This document shows positions 1 to 9,127 of a stretch of DNA of 64,000 nt, piece after piece. The DNA lies in contig NZ_FOFZ01000002.1 of NCBI RefSeq assembly GCF_900111075.1, forward strand, positions 434,001-498,000. Direction: 5' to 3'. Origin of the DNA: Flavobacterium frigoris (GTDB lineage Bacteria; Bacteroidota; Bacteroidia; Flavobacteriales; Flavobacteriaceae). The first letter of the stretch is position 1; every line of letters begins with the position of its first letter. The notes beneath the pieces were generated by a model. The model saw only the letters and a list, made by a program, of their open reading frames with translations. It was not told the origin of the DNA and ran no database searches. The position numbers and the translations under genes are program-made.

Positions 1-1066
1 GATTGAAATAAACGAAATCAGGTAAGTTATGAATACGAACCCATTTTACAGGTTGTGTTTTTCCAGTATAAGACTGAGTTGATTTATCCCAACCCACTGC
101 CGTATATAATTTTTGGATTTGCTCATCGTAAAATGCCTTGCTGTATTCTGGCGTAGCAGTACTTTCAGCAACTTCAGCAATGTTTTTATGACAGTTCATA
201 CAAACATTCAAAGAAGGAATTCCTGCATTTTTACTAACTCTAGCCGCAGAGTGACAGTATTTACAATTAATCTCATTATCACCAGCGTGAATTCTATGAG
301 AATAATGTATCGGCTGAATTGGTTCGTAGTTTTGATCTACCCCCACCTGCATTAAAAAACCATAAACAAAATACGCACTAGCCAACAATAAAAATATAGC
401 AGTAACTAATACTAAGAATTGATTTTTGGCAAACGCTTTCCAAATAGGAGTAGTAGGCGTTTTTGACGCTACCTCTATACCATTTACTTTAGCTACTTTT
501 CTTAAAACGTTATTCACCAAGAATAACATGACCACTAACATAGCCATAACAAGAGCAAGAGCACCTAAAATTATATTATTAGACACAGCTCCTTGATCAG
601 AACCGCCAGCAACAACAGCGCCAGGAACTGCAGCAGGAGCTTCAGCCTTCACTTCAGAAGTGTAAGCGATAATGTTATCAATATCACCTTCCGACAGCGT
701 AGGAAAAGCAGTCATAGCGACCTTATTATTCTCTTCATAGACTTTTACAGCCTTTGCATCCCCTGACTTAATAAGCTCAGCACTATTATTAATCCACTTG
801 TACAACCAAGGCATATCATACTTAGCAGCAATACCCCTAAGAGCCGGACCAGTTGCCTTAACATCAAGCTTATGACATGCAGCACAATTTGAATTAAAAA
901 GTTCTTTACCCTTTACCGGGTCACCACCTTGAGCGGCTACTGGAGCTTCAGTTGCGGCAGCTGGAACAGCATCTTGCGCAAATGAAGTTAAGGAAACAGT
1001 TAGCATCAAAGCTAAGCTTAAAAATAGTTTCCTTGAGTTCGAATTATGGTTACCCACCTTTTTCAT
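1..1066 (-). CDS. actA: Alternative complex III cytochrome c subunit ActA (3' part outside window)
   Basis: The gene runs off the left window edge; about 355 residues are visible from an ATG at 1066. The product starts with a signal peptide, then a mono-heme cytochrome c domain (CAACH at residues 61-65, likely Met ligand near 118), two membrane segments (about 164-185 and 214-236), and the start of a multiheme domain with CKYCH (268-272) and CMNCH (289-293). This order, a class I heme domain followed by a c7-like multiheme domain, fits ActA of Bacteroidota alternative complex III, the quinol:electron acceptor oxidoreductase that feeds terminal oxidases. The remaining act genes would lie to the left, downstream on the minus strand. 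The ATG is preceded by a leader of about 80 bases from a TATTTTTG box. The fusion of the heme domains and the TM segments are read directly; the complex assignment is by family. Confidence 0.88.
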   Translation of the reverse strand, partial: MKKVGNHNSNSRKLFLSLALMLTVSLTSFAQDAVPAAATEAPVAAQGGDPVKGKELFNSNCAACHKLDVKATGPALRGIAAKYDMPWLYKWINNSAELIKSGDAKAVKVYEENNKVAMTAFPTLSEGDIDNIIAYTSEVKAEAPAAVPGAVVAGGSDQGAVSNNIILGALALVMAMLVVMLFLVNNVLRKVAKVNGIEVASKTPTTPIWKAFAKNQFLVLVTAIFLLLASAYFVYGFLMQVGVDQNYEPIQPIHYSHRIHAGDNEINCKYCHSAARVSKNAGIPSLNVCMNCHKNIAEVAESTATPEYSKAFYDEQIQKLYTAVGWDKSTQSYTGKTQPVKWVRIHNLPDFVYFN

Positions 1067-1152
1067 AAAGTATAATGATTATCTACTAAAAATTGGCACA
1101 GTTTTTTCTATAAACACATATATAAAAACTGTTCCTTTATTTTAAACTTCGA

Positions 1153-1160
1153 CAAAAATA
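1153..1160 (-). promoter_or_regulatory. Predicted -7 promoter box of actA
   Basis: Minus strand reads TATTTTTG, a full match to the Bacteroidota TAnnTTTG box. A 9-bp inverted repeat (1098-1106 and 1134-1142, ACAGTTTTT and its complement) lies in the leader between this box and the actA start. Confidence 0.5.
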
Positions 1161-1257
1161 CGACTTAGAAACTATTCTCAAAACCTTAAAATAATCTTAA
1201 TTTCAATTTATAACTATTCTAAATAATAATTATGCTTTCCATTCATCCATTAAATAC

Positions 1258-1265
1258 TATTTTTG
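1258..1265 (+). promoter_or_regulatory. Predicted -7 promoter box of the SPOR-domain gene
   Basis: TATTTTTG matches TAnnTTTG. Transcription would begin near 1269, which rules out an upstream TTG at 1263 as the start codon and supports the ATG at 1284. Confidence 0.55.
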
Positions 1266-1283
1266 CCTAAAAACCACAACGTT

Positions 1284-1673
1284 ATGAGAATTATTACAAT
1301 AAAAAATATCTTTTATTACTCCTTTATACTGAGTGTACTATCCAGTAATTTAAAAGCACAAGACCGAAACCTTACCATTTCTCAAGATCCTAAATTTGAG
1401 CAACTATTAAATGAAAAAAGAAAAATAAATGCTTCAATAGCTGTAAATGAGCGCTATAAAATTCAAGTCTTCAGTGGCGATAATGATAAAGCAAAAAAGA
1501 CATTAAACGATTGCAAACAAGATTTTGCAGATCTCGATGGCACAATAGTATTCAACACTCCTAATTATAAAGTTTGGATCGGCAACTTTAGAACTAAGAT
1601 CGAAGCAGAACGCAATTTAATCGAAATTCGTAGAAAGTACGAAAACGCTTATTTAATAAAACCGCAGAAATAA
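1284..1673 (+). CDS. Secreted SPOR-domain protein
   Basis: 129 residues with an N-terminal signal peptide ending at about LKAQ and a C-terminal SPOR domain (from RYKIQVFSG to the end: two beta-alpha-beta units with the conserved QVFSG opening and KVWIGNF in the second half). SPOR domains bind denuded septal peptidoglycan glycans in other bacteria; here a periplasmic cell-wall role is an inference. The start is set at 1284 because the promoter box overlaps any earlier start. The gene is divergent from actA and stands alone; a strong hairpin terminator follows at 1729-1753. Confidence 0.75.
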   Translation: MRIITIKNIFYYSFILSVLSSNLKAQDRNLTISQDPKFEQLLNEKRKINASIAVNERYKIQVFSGDNDKAKKTLNDCKQDFADLDGTIVFNTPNYKVWIGNFRTKIEAERNLIEIRRKYENAYLIKPQK

Positions 1674-1728
1674 AAAGAATAGATAAACGTTCTGCTTACG
1701 AAAGTCACAACAACTAAATAAAACACTA

Positions 1729-1753
1729 AAACCACTTCGAAATGAAGTGGTTT
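1729..1753 (+). terminator. Rho-independent terminator after the SPOR gene (copy 1 of a repeated hairpin)
   Basis: Perfect 10-bp stem AAACCACTTC / GAAGTGGTTT with a 5-base loop, followed by a T-rich run. Almost the same hairpin recurs at 2166-2190. Confidence 0.75.
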
Positions 1754-1792
1754 CTTCTTTTTAATCCGCTTGTACTGCGTCGTGTGATCCCT

Positions 1793-1831
1793 CGAATTGC
1801 AAATTTGAACTACCGTTGTCGACATATTCGA
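1793..1831. repeat. Decayed REP-like palindromic unit, copy 1
   Basis: Imperfect palindrome around CGAATTGCAAATTTG (1793-1807) followed by TTGTCGACATATTCGAG. Shares the TTGTCGACATAT string and its position after a hairpin with copy 2. Confidence 0.4.
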
Positions 1832-2165
1832 GTCACCGTGAAATTTCCTTATGGCAGGCATTAACAAATCAATGACAACAACAAAAATCATTATTATTCT
1901 TGGCATATTTCACAACTCAATTAGTTCTTAAAAACAAAAATCCAGTTTGAGCAGCTCCTTATTTTATATGCTTTGTTTGTTAGTTGTTAAGAGCACCAAG
2001 CCTATGACATTCGCATAATACACCATCTTTAATAAAGTCTTGTATTAATTAGAAACCATTTCCTATCAGAATACCAGATTTACAAACCAGCCACAAAAGT
2101 TATATATACTATCTAAGGACTTCAGACTTTCTTTAAAAGATTTAAAATTATAAATAAAAGCACTA

Positions 2166-2190
2166 AAGCCACTTCGTAATGAAGTGGCTT
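2166..2190. repeat. Second copy of the hairpin found after the SPOR gene
   Basis: 10-bp stem AAGCCACTTC / GAAGTGGCTT with a 5-base loop; same bases as the copy at 1729-1753 except for a matched pair change (C-G for A-T type swap next to the stem end). It follows no gene, so a simple terminator role is not obvious. Confidence 0.55.
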
Positions 2191-2221
2191 CTACTTTAAG
2201 AAAGCTCTCAATATCCTTGTC

Positions 2222-2269
2222 TGTGGGCACAGATTGTAAATCTGCACTAAAATTGTCGACATATCGAAC
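2222..2269. repeat. Decayed REP-like palindromic unit, copy 2
   Basis: Palindrome GCACAGATT-gta-AATCTGCAC type (centre near 2237) followed by ATTGTCGACATATCGAAC. It resembles REP elements associated with tyrosine-type transposases in Bacteroidota, but no transposase is in the window. Confidence 0.4.
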
Positions 2270-3064
2270 TGGCCCGCCCTATTTATGCTATCTATTCAAT
2301 AGTTAGATTTACATATCAAATCACTACTATAATAAGGCCCATAAATAATTATCAAGGTTATTTCGTAAACATTTTTATAAAGGAAAAAAGCCATCCAATA
2401 AATTATTAATTACTACTAGTTTAGTATTTAATAAATCCGTTTTTGATCAGTAATTTGAAAACCCTACCTATGAAATAACTGCTTTCTATCTAATTTTTTG
2501 TACTCCTTTTCAAATTTATTTTTAAAAAAAAAAATAAATATGATCCTTTAAAAAAACATTAATTGCTACTTTTTAACCTAAAGTATGATTAAAAAATAGA
2601 TTATATTCTTTAATATTGCTACTTTTTCTATAAGAATGGAAAATCTAAAATGACTTCATTAAACATATTTCCTGCTTAAAATTTTTTGAGAATAAAATAT
2701 AATGATTTGTTTATATCGGATCATTTTTCTCCTTTTTTATACCACATAATATATAAGAATTAACTTACTTTTGTTTTGAACAAGAAACAACTAACATTAT
2801 AAAATTAAAACTTGATCTAGATTAACCGGTAAAACACCTTATGTTATTCTCTCTAGCAAATTGATTAATTTCCTACCTCTATTTTTAAAATATACATCTC
2901 GTCTACTGAATGTGATTAATCACTAAAATCATCTTGACTAAAGTATGAACCGTTTAGCATAAAAATTATGAGCGGCACTAAGTAAAACACGTAATATCAT
3001 TCGAATATATTCTTTGATAAAAAACAAACACTAATAATTCTCTAAAAACAACTCACTAAAAAAT

Positions 3065-4153
3065 TTATATAACATTAAAATACTTTTTATAAATACGTTT
3101 TTTATCCACGACTGTTCGTTCTGATTTTCTATATTCTTTTAGCAATTCTTTATCGGAAGAAAGCATGTTAATAATATATTTATTAGTCAAAAAAATCGGG
3201 TTACCCGTTATCCTATCAAGAAGTAAAGGAACGGATAATTCAGATGGATCAAGAGTTAACAACATCCCTAATAATCCAAAGGAACTTCTTATTGCAGCAA
3301 AATCGACCGTATTACAACTAACTTCATTAATAAAATAATAATCCCCCATTATTTCAGTTTTAAAATAAAATCTCACAGTTGAAAATCTAGATGAATTTAT
3401 ATAAAAACTAAGCCCATCACTGAAACCAAAGAATTTAGTTTCGACTCTTCCGTTACGACTATTCAAAAGACAATTCCCCTCCTTATATTTAGTTATCCGA
3501 TAATCATCTAAATCTAAAACCTCCCCAGTATTAAGGTCATTAAAATTTACATAAACCCCCTTTTTACTTAAATCAAAATTATCTGTAGAATCAAGTGCTG
3601 CACTGGAATCGAATTCAACGGGTATTTTATAAGTTTCATTTGACTTTTTATAATCATCAAAACAGTTTTTAATAGCCAAAATGACACATTCATCATGTTT
3701 AGCAGTAACATCAAAACCTACCTCTGAAATTGTTGAAGTATATGTTCCGATAATATAATCCTTATTCTCTTTTCTATCAATTATATCCAAAACAACAGTC
3801 GCATAACCAGTCTCTTGATTGGACGTGGTTACTTCAGAAACAAAAATTTCATTGACTCGAATAGATATTGGTTTCTTACCCTGTTTTTTTGGATAAATCA
3901 CTGCTAAGAAACTAGCCAACTCATCTACAAAAGGCCTTTTAAAGTTTACCGGAACTTTAGAATTCGTAATAGATTTTTGCGCAATTCCAATATCTTCTTT
4001 GAATTGTCTCCCATCGTAAATATTGTTAATATAAAAATCGCTTTCAATTTCCTTATTACTGTCCTTCTCAAGAGATATTAAATAATGACTATCATTTTGC
4101 GCATTAATCGATAAACAAAACAACAAACAAAGAGACATCAAAAGTGCTTTCAT
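3065..4153 (-). CDS. Secreted protein of unknown function
   Basis: 362 residues with a clear signal peptide (MKALLMSLCLLFCLSINAQ) and a mixed alpha/beta mature part without transmembrane segments, lipobox or repeats. I do not recognise the family. Two regions, roughly residues 40-170 and 185-330, look like separate domains; the first contains a FVDELASFLAVIYPKK stretch. It lies downstream of infB on the same strand but a strong terminator (4183-4204) separates them, so it is probably its own unit. A gene-free region follows its stop codon. Confidence 0.6.
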   Translation of the reverse strand: MKALLMSLCLLFCLSINAQNDSHYLISLEKDSNKEIESDFYINNIYDGRQFKEDIGIAQKSITNSKVPVNFKRPFVDELASFLAVIYPKKQGKKPISIRVNEIFVSEVTTSNQETGYATVVLDIIDRKENKDYIIGTYTSTISEVGFDVTAKHDECVILAIKNCFDDYKKSNETYKIPVEFDSSAALDSTDNFDLSKKGVYVNFNDLNTGEVLDLDDYRITKYKEGNCLLNSRNGRVETKFFGFSDGLSFYINSSRFSTVRFYFKTEIMGDYYFINEVSCNTVDFAAIRSSFGLLGMLLTLDPSELSVPLLLDRITGNPIFLTNKYIINMLSSDKELLKEYRKSERTVVDKKRIYKKYFNVI

Positions 4154-4182
4154 AAATAAATAATTTAAGTCTAAAATAAAAA

Positions 4183-4204
4183 AAATCCCGAAGAATCGGG
4201 ATTT
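4183..4204 (-). terminator. Terminator of the rimP-nusA-infB operon
   Basis: 9-bp stem AAATCCCGA / TCGGGATTT with a 4-base loop; on the minus strand it is followed by a run of T. It lies 25 bases past the infB stop. Confidence 0.8.
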
Positions 4205-4228
4205 TTAAATTATATAAGTAATTGAGTT

Positions 4229-7108
4229 TTATTTCAATTTCTTTTTGATTGCTACTTCATGGTACGCTTCAATAACATCTCTTTCTTCAATGTCATTATA
4301 CCCTTTAATTTGGATACCACAATCGTAACCTTTAGCTACTTCTTTAACATCATCCTTGAAACGTTTCAAAGCACTAAGCTCACCTGAGTGGACTACAACA
4401 CCATCACGAATAATTCTAATTTTAGCATTTCTAGCTATTTTGCCATCCATAACCATACAACCTGCGATTGATCCCACTTTAGAGATTTTAAATATCTCTC
4501 TAATTTCGGCAGTACCTAGAATTTCTTCCTTCATCTCAGGAGCTAGCATTCCTTCCATTGCATCTTTCAAGTCATCGATTGCTGCATAGATAATAGAATA
4601 GTAACGGATATCGATTTCTTCTTTATCAGCAAGCTGTCTTGCATTACCTGCAGGACGAACATTAAATCCGATAATGATCGCATCTGAAGCAGAAGCCAAC
4701 ATAACGTCAGTTTCAGTAATCGCTCCAACACCTTTATGTATAATGTTAATTTGAATTTCTTCAGTAGATAATTTAGAAAACGAATCAGATAATGCTTCAA
4801 CAGAACCATCAACATCTCCTTTAAGGATCACGTTCAATTCTTTAAATTGACCTAAAGCAATACGACGACCAATTTCATCCAATGTAATATGACGCTGTGT
4901 ACGAACAGATTGTTCACGCATTAATTGAGAACGTTTAGATGCAATTTGTTTTGCTTCTTTTTCGTCTTCGAATACATTGAACTTGTCACCCGCTGTTGCT
5001 GCACCATCAAGACCTAACACCGATACTGGAGTAGAAGGACCTGCAATGGTAACAATATTACCTCTTTCATCATGCATGGCTTTAATTTTACCATGATGTT
5101 TACCAGCCAACATATAATCTCCAACTTTAAGAGTACCATGTTGAACTAATATAGTAGAAACATATCCTTTACCTTTATCTAAAAAGGCTTCAACTACTGT
5201 TCCTTGTGCCTCTTTATTAGGATTCGATTTTAAATCTAAAATTTCTGCTTCTAATAAAACTTTTTCCAACAATTCTTTTACACCTGTACCCACTTTTGCT
5301 GAGATATCATGAGATTGGAATTTACCACCCCAGTCTTCTACAAGTAAATTCATACCTGCTAATTTCTCTTTAATTTTTTCAGGATTTGAATTTGGTTTAT
5401 CTATTTTATTGATAGCGAATATAATTGGCACTCCTGCTGCCTGAGCATGACTTATAGCCTCTTTAGTTTGCGGCATGATATCATCATCTGCAGCAATTAC
5501 AATAATAGCAATATCTGTTACTTGAGCACCACGTGCACGCATCGCAGTAAACGCCTCGTGACCTGGTGTATCTAAGAAAGCAATTTTTTGACCATTATCT
5601 AAAGTTACTCCGTATGCACCGATGTGCTGCGTAATACCTCCTGATTCACCAGCGATAACATTTTCCTTACGGATATAATCCAGCAAAGATGTTTTACCGT
5701 GATCGACGTGACCCATTACAGTAACAATAGGCGCTCTAAAAACTAAATCTTCCTCCCTATCTTCAACAACAGTTATAGAATCCTCAATATCTACAGTGAT
5801 AAATTCAACTTCATACCCAAATTCATCCGCTACAATTGTTAACGTTTCTGCATCAAGACGTTGATTCATGGTTACCATGATTCCAAGAGACATACAAGTA
5901 CCTATCACTTTTGTAATAGGCACATCCATCATGATGGCAATTTCACCAACAGTTACGAACTCTGTAACCTTAATGGTTTTACTTCCTTCTTCTATTGCTC
6001 TTTGCTCATCATCAGATTTCTGACGGTGCGTATCTCTTTTGTCTCTTCTGTATTTAGCTGCCTTAGATTTACCTCCTTTTTTACCTTGAAGTTTTTCTAA
6101 AGTTTCACGAATTTGGTTTTTTACTTCCTCTTCCGTAGGCTCCACTTTTGCTACAATTGCAGGTCTATTTCCTCTTACGAATCCAGGTCTTGAACTTCTA
6201 TTCGCGTTAAAACCACCGCCTCCGCCAGTATTTGGCGTAATCTTATTAGGATTTGGAGCACCTGGAACTCTAGGTGTACCTGGTTTAGGAGCAATTCTCT
6301 TGCGTTTATTTTTATTAGCCGCTCCAGCAGCACCGGCAGCGCCTGGCTTATTTGGAGTGATTTTTGGCTCTTCTTTTTTCTTCTTCGGCTTATTAAACTG
6401 AGACAAATCAATAGTTTGACCAGTTAATTTAGTACCCGATAATTTCTGATATTGAGTTGTAATAGCTTCCTCAACCGGAGCTTCATCCGTTTTTGGAGCT
6501 GCCTTTTCTTCCGAAACAACAACTTTTTTATCTCCTTTTACTGGTTCCTTTACTGGCTCCTTAGTTTCGACAACGGCTTTCACCTCTTTTTTGTCAGAAA
6601 CAACTTTTTCCTCAACCGTTTCTTTTACAACTGGTTTTTCTGTCGAAGTTTTAGCTTTAGGCACTTCAATTTTTTCAGCAACAACAGGACGGGCCTCAGG
6701 AGTTCGCGTAACTGGTACTGGAGCAGCAGCCGCTTTTTTAGGATTAAGATCAATTTTCCCTACTTGAACAGGTCCCGCTATAACAGCTCTCGCTTTTACA
6801 ACTTCTTGTTGTTTTTTAAGAATCTCTTCGTCGTGCTTACGCTTGTCTTCGATTTCTTTTTCTCTCTCAACACGTAAAGCCTCTTTCTCTTTCTTTTTCT
6901 CTTCTCCTACTTCTTTTGAAGCCTCTTTTTTACCTCTGTCACCCGCAAATTGACCGCACAAGACATTGTATACATCATTAGAAATTTTTGTGTTTGGGTT
7001 TGCTTCAATAGCAATCCCTTTATCTTTTAGATAATCCACAGCTCTTTCCAAAGAAATATTCAATTCCCTTAAAACTTTGTTTATTCTAATAATTCTCTCT
7101 TCAGACAT
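4229..7108 (-). CDS. infB: Translation initiation factor IF-2
   Basis: 959 residues. An N-terminal IF2N-type segment (about 1-55) is followed by a long low-complexity linker rich in Lys, Glu, Ala, Pro and Gly (about 60-370), a second IF2N-like segment (about 380-450), then the GTPase core with GHVDHGKT near residue 465, DTPGHEAF and NKID, and the beta-barrel and C-terminal fMet-tRNA binding domains. IF-2 brings initiator tRNA to the 30S subunit and drives subunit joining. It is the last gene of rimP-nusA-infB, 112 bases after nusA; a two-tier stem structure occupies that gap. The long charged linker is usual for Bacteroidota IF-2. Confidence 0.98.
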   Translation of the reverse strand: MSEERIIRINKVLRELNISLERAVDYLKDKGIAIEANPNTKISNDVYNVLCGQFAGDRGKKEASKEVGEEKKKEKEALRVEREKEIEDKRKHDEEILKKQQEVVKARAVIAGPVQVGKIDLNPKKAAAAPVPVTRTPEARPVVAEKIEVPKAKTSTEKPVVKETVEEKVVSDKKEVKAVVETKEPVKEPVKGDKKVVVSEEKAAPKTDEAPVEEAITTQYQKLSGTKLTGQTIDLSQFNKPKKKKEEPKITPNKPGAAGAAGAANKNKRKRIAPKPGTPRVPGAPNPNKITPNTGGGGGFNANRSSRPGFVRGNRPAIVAKVEPTEEEVKNQIRETLEKLQGKKGGKSKAAKYRRDKRDTHRQKSDDEQRAIEEGSKTIKVTEFVTVGEIAIMMDVPITKVIGTCMSLGIMVTMNQRLDAETLTIVADEFGYEVEFITVDIEDSITVVEDREEDLVFRAPIVTVMGHVDHGKTSLLDYIRKENVIAGESGGITQHIGAYGVTLDNGQKIAFLDTPGHEAFTAMRARGAQVTDIAIIVIAADDDIMPQTKEAISHAQAAGVPIIFAINKIDKPNSNPEKIKEKLAGMNLLVEDWGGKFQSHDISAKVGTGVKELLEKVLLEAEILDLKSNPNKEAQGTVVEAFLDKGKGYVSTILVQHGTLKVGDYMLAGKHHGKIKAMHDERGNIVTIAGPSTPVSVLGLDGAATAGDKFNVFEDEKEAKQIASKRSQLMREQSVRTQRHITLDEIGRRIALGQFKELNVILKGDVDGSVEALSDSFSKLSTEEIQINIIHKGVGAITETDVMLASASDAIIIGFNVRPAGNARQLADKEEIDIRYYSIIYAAIDDLKDAMEGMLAPEMKEEILGTAEIREIFKISKVGSIAGCMVMDGKIARNAKIRIIRDGVVVHSGELSALKRFKDDVKEVAKGYDCGIQIKGYNDIEERDVIEAYHEVAIKKKLK

Positions 7109-7143
7109 AAAACCTTTTTATTATTACCTTTTTTGTTATTCCT

Positions 7144-7193
7144 CGCTTTACTCCTAACTCGATATCTATCGAGCAAGAATTAATTGTAAAGCG
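7144..7193 (-). other. Nested stem structure between nusA and infB
   Basis: Outer stem CGCTTTAC (7144-7151) / GTAAAGCG (7186-7193), 8 bp perfect; inner stem CTCGATA (7158-7164) / TATCGAG (7167-7173), 7 bp perfect with a 2-base loop. No T run follows, so it is unlikely to be a terminator; an mRNA processing or stability site is possible. Confidence 0.5.
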
Positions 7194-7220
7194 GCATGTT
7201 TATCGTTGAAGATTCATTGA

Positions 7221-8474
7221 CTAACTATCAAACTCTTCTTTCAATATTCTCATTACATCTAGAATCGTTTCCTCTTCTAGGTCTGTTCTTCTTACTAAAT
7301 CCTCTACGTCTTGTTTTAAGATACTTTTTGCAGTATCTAAACCAATTTTCGCAAATTCCTCAATAACCCAGCTTTCGATTTCATCTGAAAATTCTGTTAA
7401 TTCAACATCATCTTCATCGGCAGTTGCGCCAGCAACATCTCCTTCACGAATAACATCTAACTCATAACCTGTCAAAAGACCAGCTAATCTAATGTTGTGT
7501 CCACCTCTACCAATCGCTTTTGAAACTTCTTCTAATTTCAAGAAAACCTCTGCTCTTTTAGTTTCTTCATTTATCTTAATTGAAGATACTTTTGCAGGAC
7601 TTAGCGCTCTTGTAATATATAATTGAATGTTACTTGTATAATTAATAACATCTATATTTTCATTTCCTAATTCACGAACAATTCCGTGAATACGCGATCC
7701 CTTCATACCTACACAGGCACCTACTGGATCAATTCTATCGTCATAAGTTTCTACAGCTACTTTTGCTTTTTCACCTGGGATTCTCACTACATTTTTAACC
7801 ATAATTAAACCGTCAAAAACTTCAGGAATTTCTTGTTCAAACAATTTCTCTAAAAACTTCTCAGAAGTTCTAGACATAATAATTTGAGGTTTGTTTCCTT
7901 TTAATTCAACGCTTTCAATTATCCCACGAACGTTATCTCCTTTACGGAAAAAATCAGATTGAATTTGCTTTTCTTTTGGTAAAACAATTTCATTTCCTTC
8001 ATCATCCACCAAAATTACAACTCTAGGTCTCACGTGATGCACCTCAGCAGTATAAATCTCTCCAATTAAATCCTTGAATTGTTTGTAAAGATTTGTATTG
8101 TCGTGTTCATGTATTTTAGAAATAAGGTTTTGGCGTAAAGCCAAAATAGCTCTTCTTCCTAAATCTATTAATTTTACTTCTTCAGAAACTTCTTCACCAA
8201 TTTCAAAATCGGCTTCAATTTTTCTTGCCTCTGTTAAAGTAATTTCTTCGTTTTCAAAATCTAAATCTTCGTCCGCAACAATAACTCTTCGTCTCCAAAT
8301 TTCCATATCTCCTTTATCAGGATTTATAATAATATCGAAATTATCATCTGAACCGTATTTTTTCTTCAATGCATTTCTAAATACATCTTCCAAAATTGCC
8401 ATAAGCGTTACACGATCAATAAGTTTATCATCTTTAAACTCTGAGAATGAATCGATTAATGCTAAATTTTCCAT
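7221..8474 (-). CDS. nusA: Transcription termination/antitermination factor NusA
   Basis: 417 residues. The order is the N-terminal RNA polymerase-binding domain (about 1-125), an S1 domain (about 130-200, with RGIIESVELKGNKPQIIMSR), and two KH domains, including the typical VGACVGMKGSRIHGIVRELGNENIDVI and IGRGGHNIRLA loops. It ends shortly after KH2 with a short acidic helix region, without the long acidic repeats of the E. coli protein. NusA promotes pausing and hairpin-dependent termination. Middle gene of rimP-nusA-infB, 13 bases after rimP. Confidence 0.97.
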   Translation of the reverse strand: MENLALIDSFSEFKDDKLIDRVTLMAILEDVFRNALKKKYGSDDNFDIIINPDKGDMEIWRRRVIVADEDLDFENEEITLTEARKIEADFEIGEEVSEEVKLIDLGRRAILALRQNLISKIHEHDNTNLYKQFKDLIGEIYTAEVHHVRPRVVILVDDEGNEIVLPKEKQIQSDFFRKGDNVRGIIESVELKGNKPQIIMSRTSEKFLEKLFEQEIPEVFDGLIMVKNVVRIPGEKAKVAVETYDDRIDPVGACVGMKGSRIHGIVRELGNENIDVINYTSNIQLYITRALSPAKVSSIKINEETKRAEVFLKLEEVSKAIGRGGHNIRLAGLLTGYELDVIREGDVAGATADEDDVELTEFSDEIESWVIEEFAKIGLDTAKSILKQDVEDLVRRTDLEEETILDVMRILKEEFDS

Positions 8475-8487
8475 GCGAATCCTTTAA

Positions 8488-8952
8488 TTAAAATGTTACT
8501 GTAACAATTGCTTCTTTTATATCTGCGTAAGGGATTTGTAGCGTCTTTTCAACTGTCTCTTTACCTTTACCTATCTTTTTAGGTTCTCTTGCTTTCCACG
8601 ACAAAATTACAAAATCATCATTAGCTTCCACTAATTCTGCTTCAATATTTTCTGTATTAGTTTTCACAATCAATGTTCTACCTATATTTTTCTTGTATTG
8701 TCTGATCTTTTTCAATGGAGAAGAAACCCCTGCTGAGGCCACTTCCATAGAATAATCCTGCTCTTCTCTGTCTAAACTAGCATCTATCATGCGACTGATA
8801 TCGATACAGTCCTGTAATACCACACCATTGTCATCGTCTAAAGTTATAATAACCTTAAAAGCATCAGTGATGGTAAGGTCTATCAAGAAAAGCGATGGCT
8901 TTTCTACAAGAGCTTCAGTCAACAATAAATTTACTTTTTCTTTAAATGTCAT
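8488..8952 (-). CDS. rimP: Ribosome maturation factor RimP
   Basis: 154 residues from the ATG at 8952 ([10 protein letters not shown]). An in-frame codon at 8976 would add eight residues, but that start lies inside the leader hairpin and the resulting N-terminus is untypical, so 8952 is preferred. The protein has the RimP N-terminal alpha/beta domain ([32 protein letters not shown] is the family signature region) and a C-terminal SH3-like barrel. RimP assists assembly of the 30S subunit. First gene of the operon with nusA and infB, as in many bacteria. Confidence 0.95.
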   Translation of the reverse strand: MTFKEKVNLLLTEALVEKPSLFLIDLTITDAFKVIITLDDDNGVVLQDCIDISRMIDASLDREEQDYSMEVASAGVSSPLKKIRQYKKNIGRTLIVKTNTENIEAELVEANDDFVILSWKAREPKKIGKGKETVEKTLQIPYADIKEAIVTVTF

Positions 8953-8966
8953 ATTTTTTATAAAAA

Positions 8967-8987
8967 GAGGGGACATTTAGTCCCCTC
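8967..8987 (-). promoter_or_regulatory. Terminator-like hairpin in the rimP-nusA-infB leader
   Basis: Perfect 8-bp stem GAGGGGAC / GTCCCCTC with a 5-base loop. On the minus strand it is followed at once by five T, then the rimP ATG 14 bases further. It lies between the predicted promoter (9016-9023) and the first gene, in a divergent intergenic region where no upstream gene needs a terminator, which suggests attenuation or another leader role. Confidence 0.6.
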
Positions 8988-9015
8988 ATTATCTAGATTT
9001 TAATAAATAACGGTG

Positions 9016-9023
9016 CAAATATA
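9016..9023 (-). promoter_or_regulatory. Predicted -7 promoter box of rimP-nusA-infB
   Basis: Minus strand reads TATATTTG, a full match to TAnnTTTG; predicted transcription start about 9012, giving a leader of about 60 bases that contains the hairpin. Confidence 0.55.
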
Positions 9024-9127
9024 GTGTTTTTTTTATAAATTTAATTGATTGAATGCTGTTAAAATAATTCTTATCTTTATACAAGCAAGAAAATCAAGAA
9101 TTTTCTCCTAATTTAATCCATTTATTC

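Larger units (their letters stand above)
1674..3064. other. Gene-free stretch of about 1.4 kb
   Basis: No convincing coding frame on either strand. It holds two copies of a hairpin plus REP-like unit (about 1725-1831 and 2161-2269); the remaining part, 2300-3064, is very AT-rich with many stops in all frames and shows no RNA gene or repeat that I can recognise. Confidence 0.6.

Noticed and set aside
1649..1906. Minus-strand frame of 85 codons after the SPOR gene
   Set aside because: It runs through the terminator hairpin and a REP-like unit, with biased hydrophobic composition from repeat DNA.
6452..6877. Phe/Asn/Arg-rich plus-strand frame within infB
   Set aside because: It is the shadow of the low-complexity linker of IF-2.
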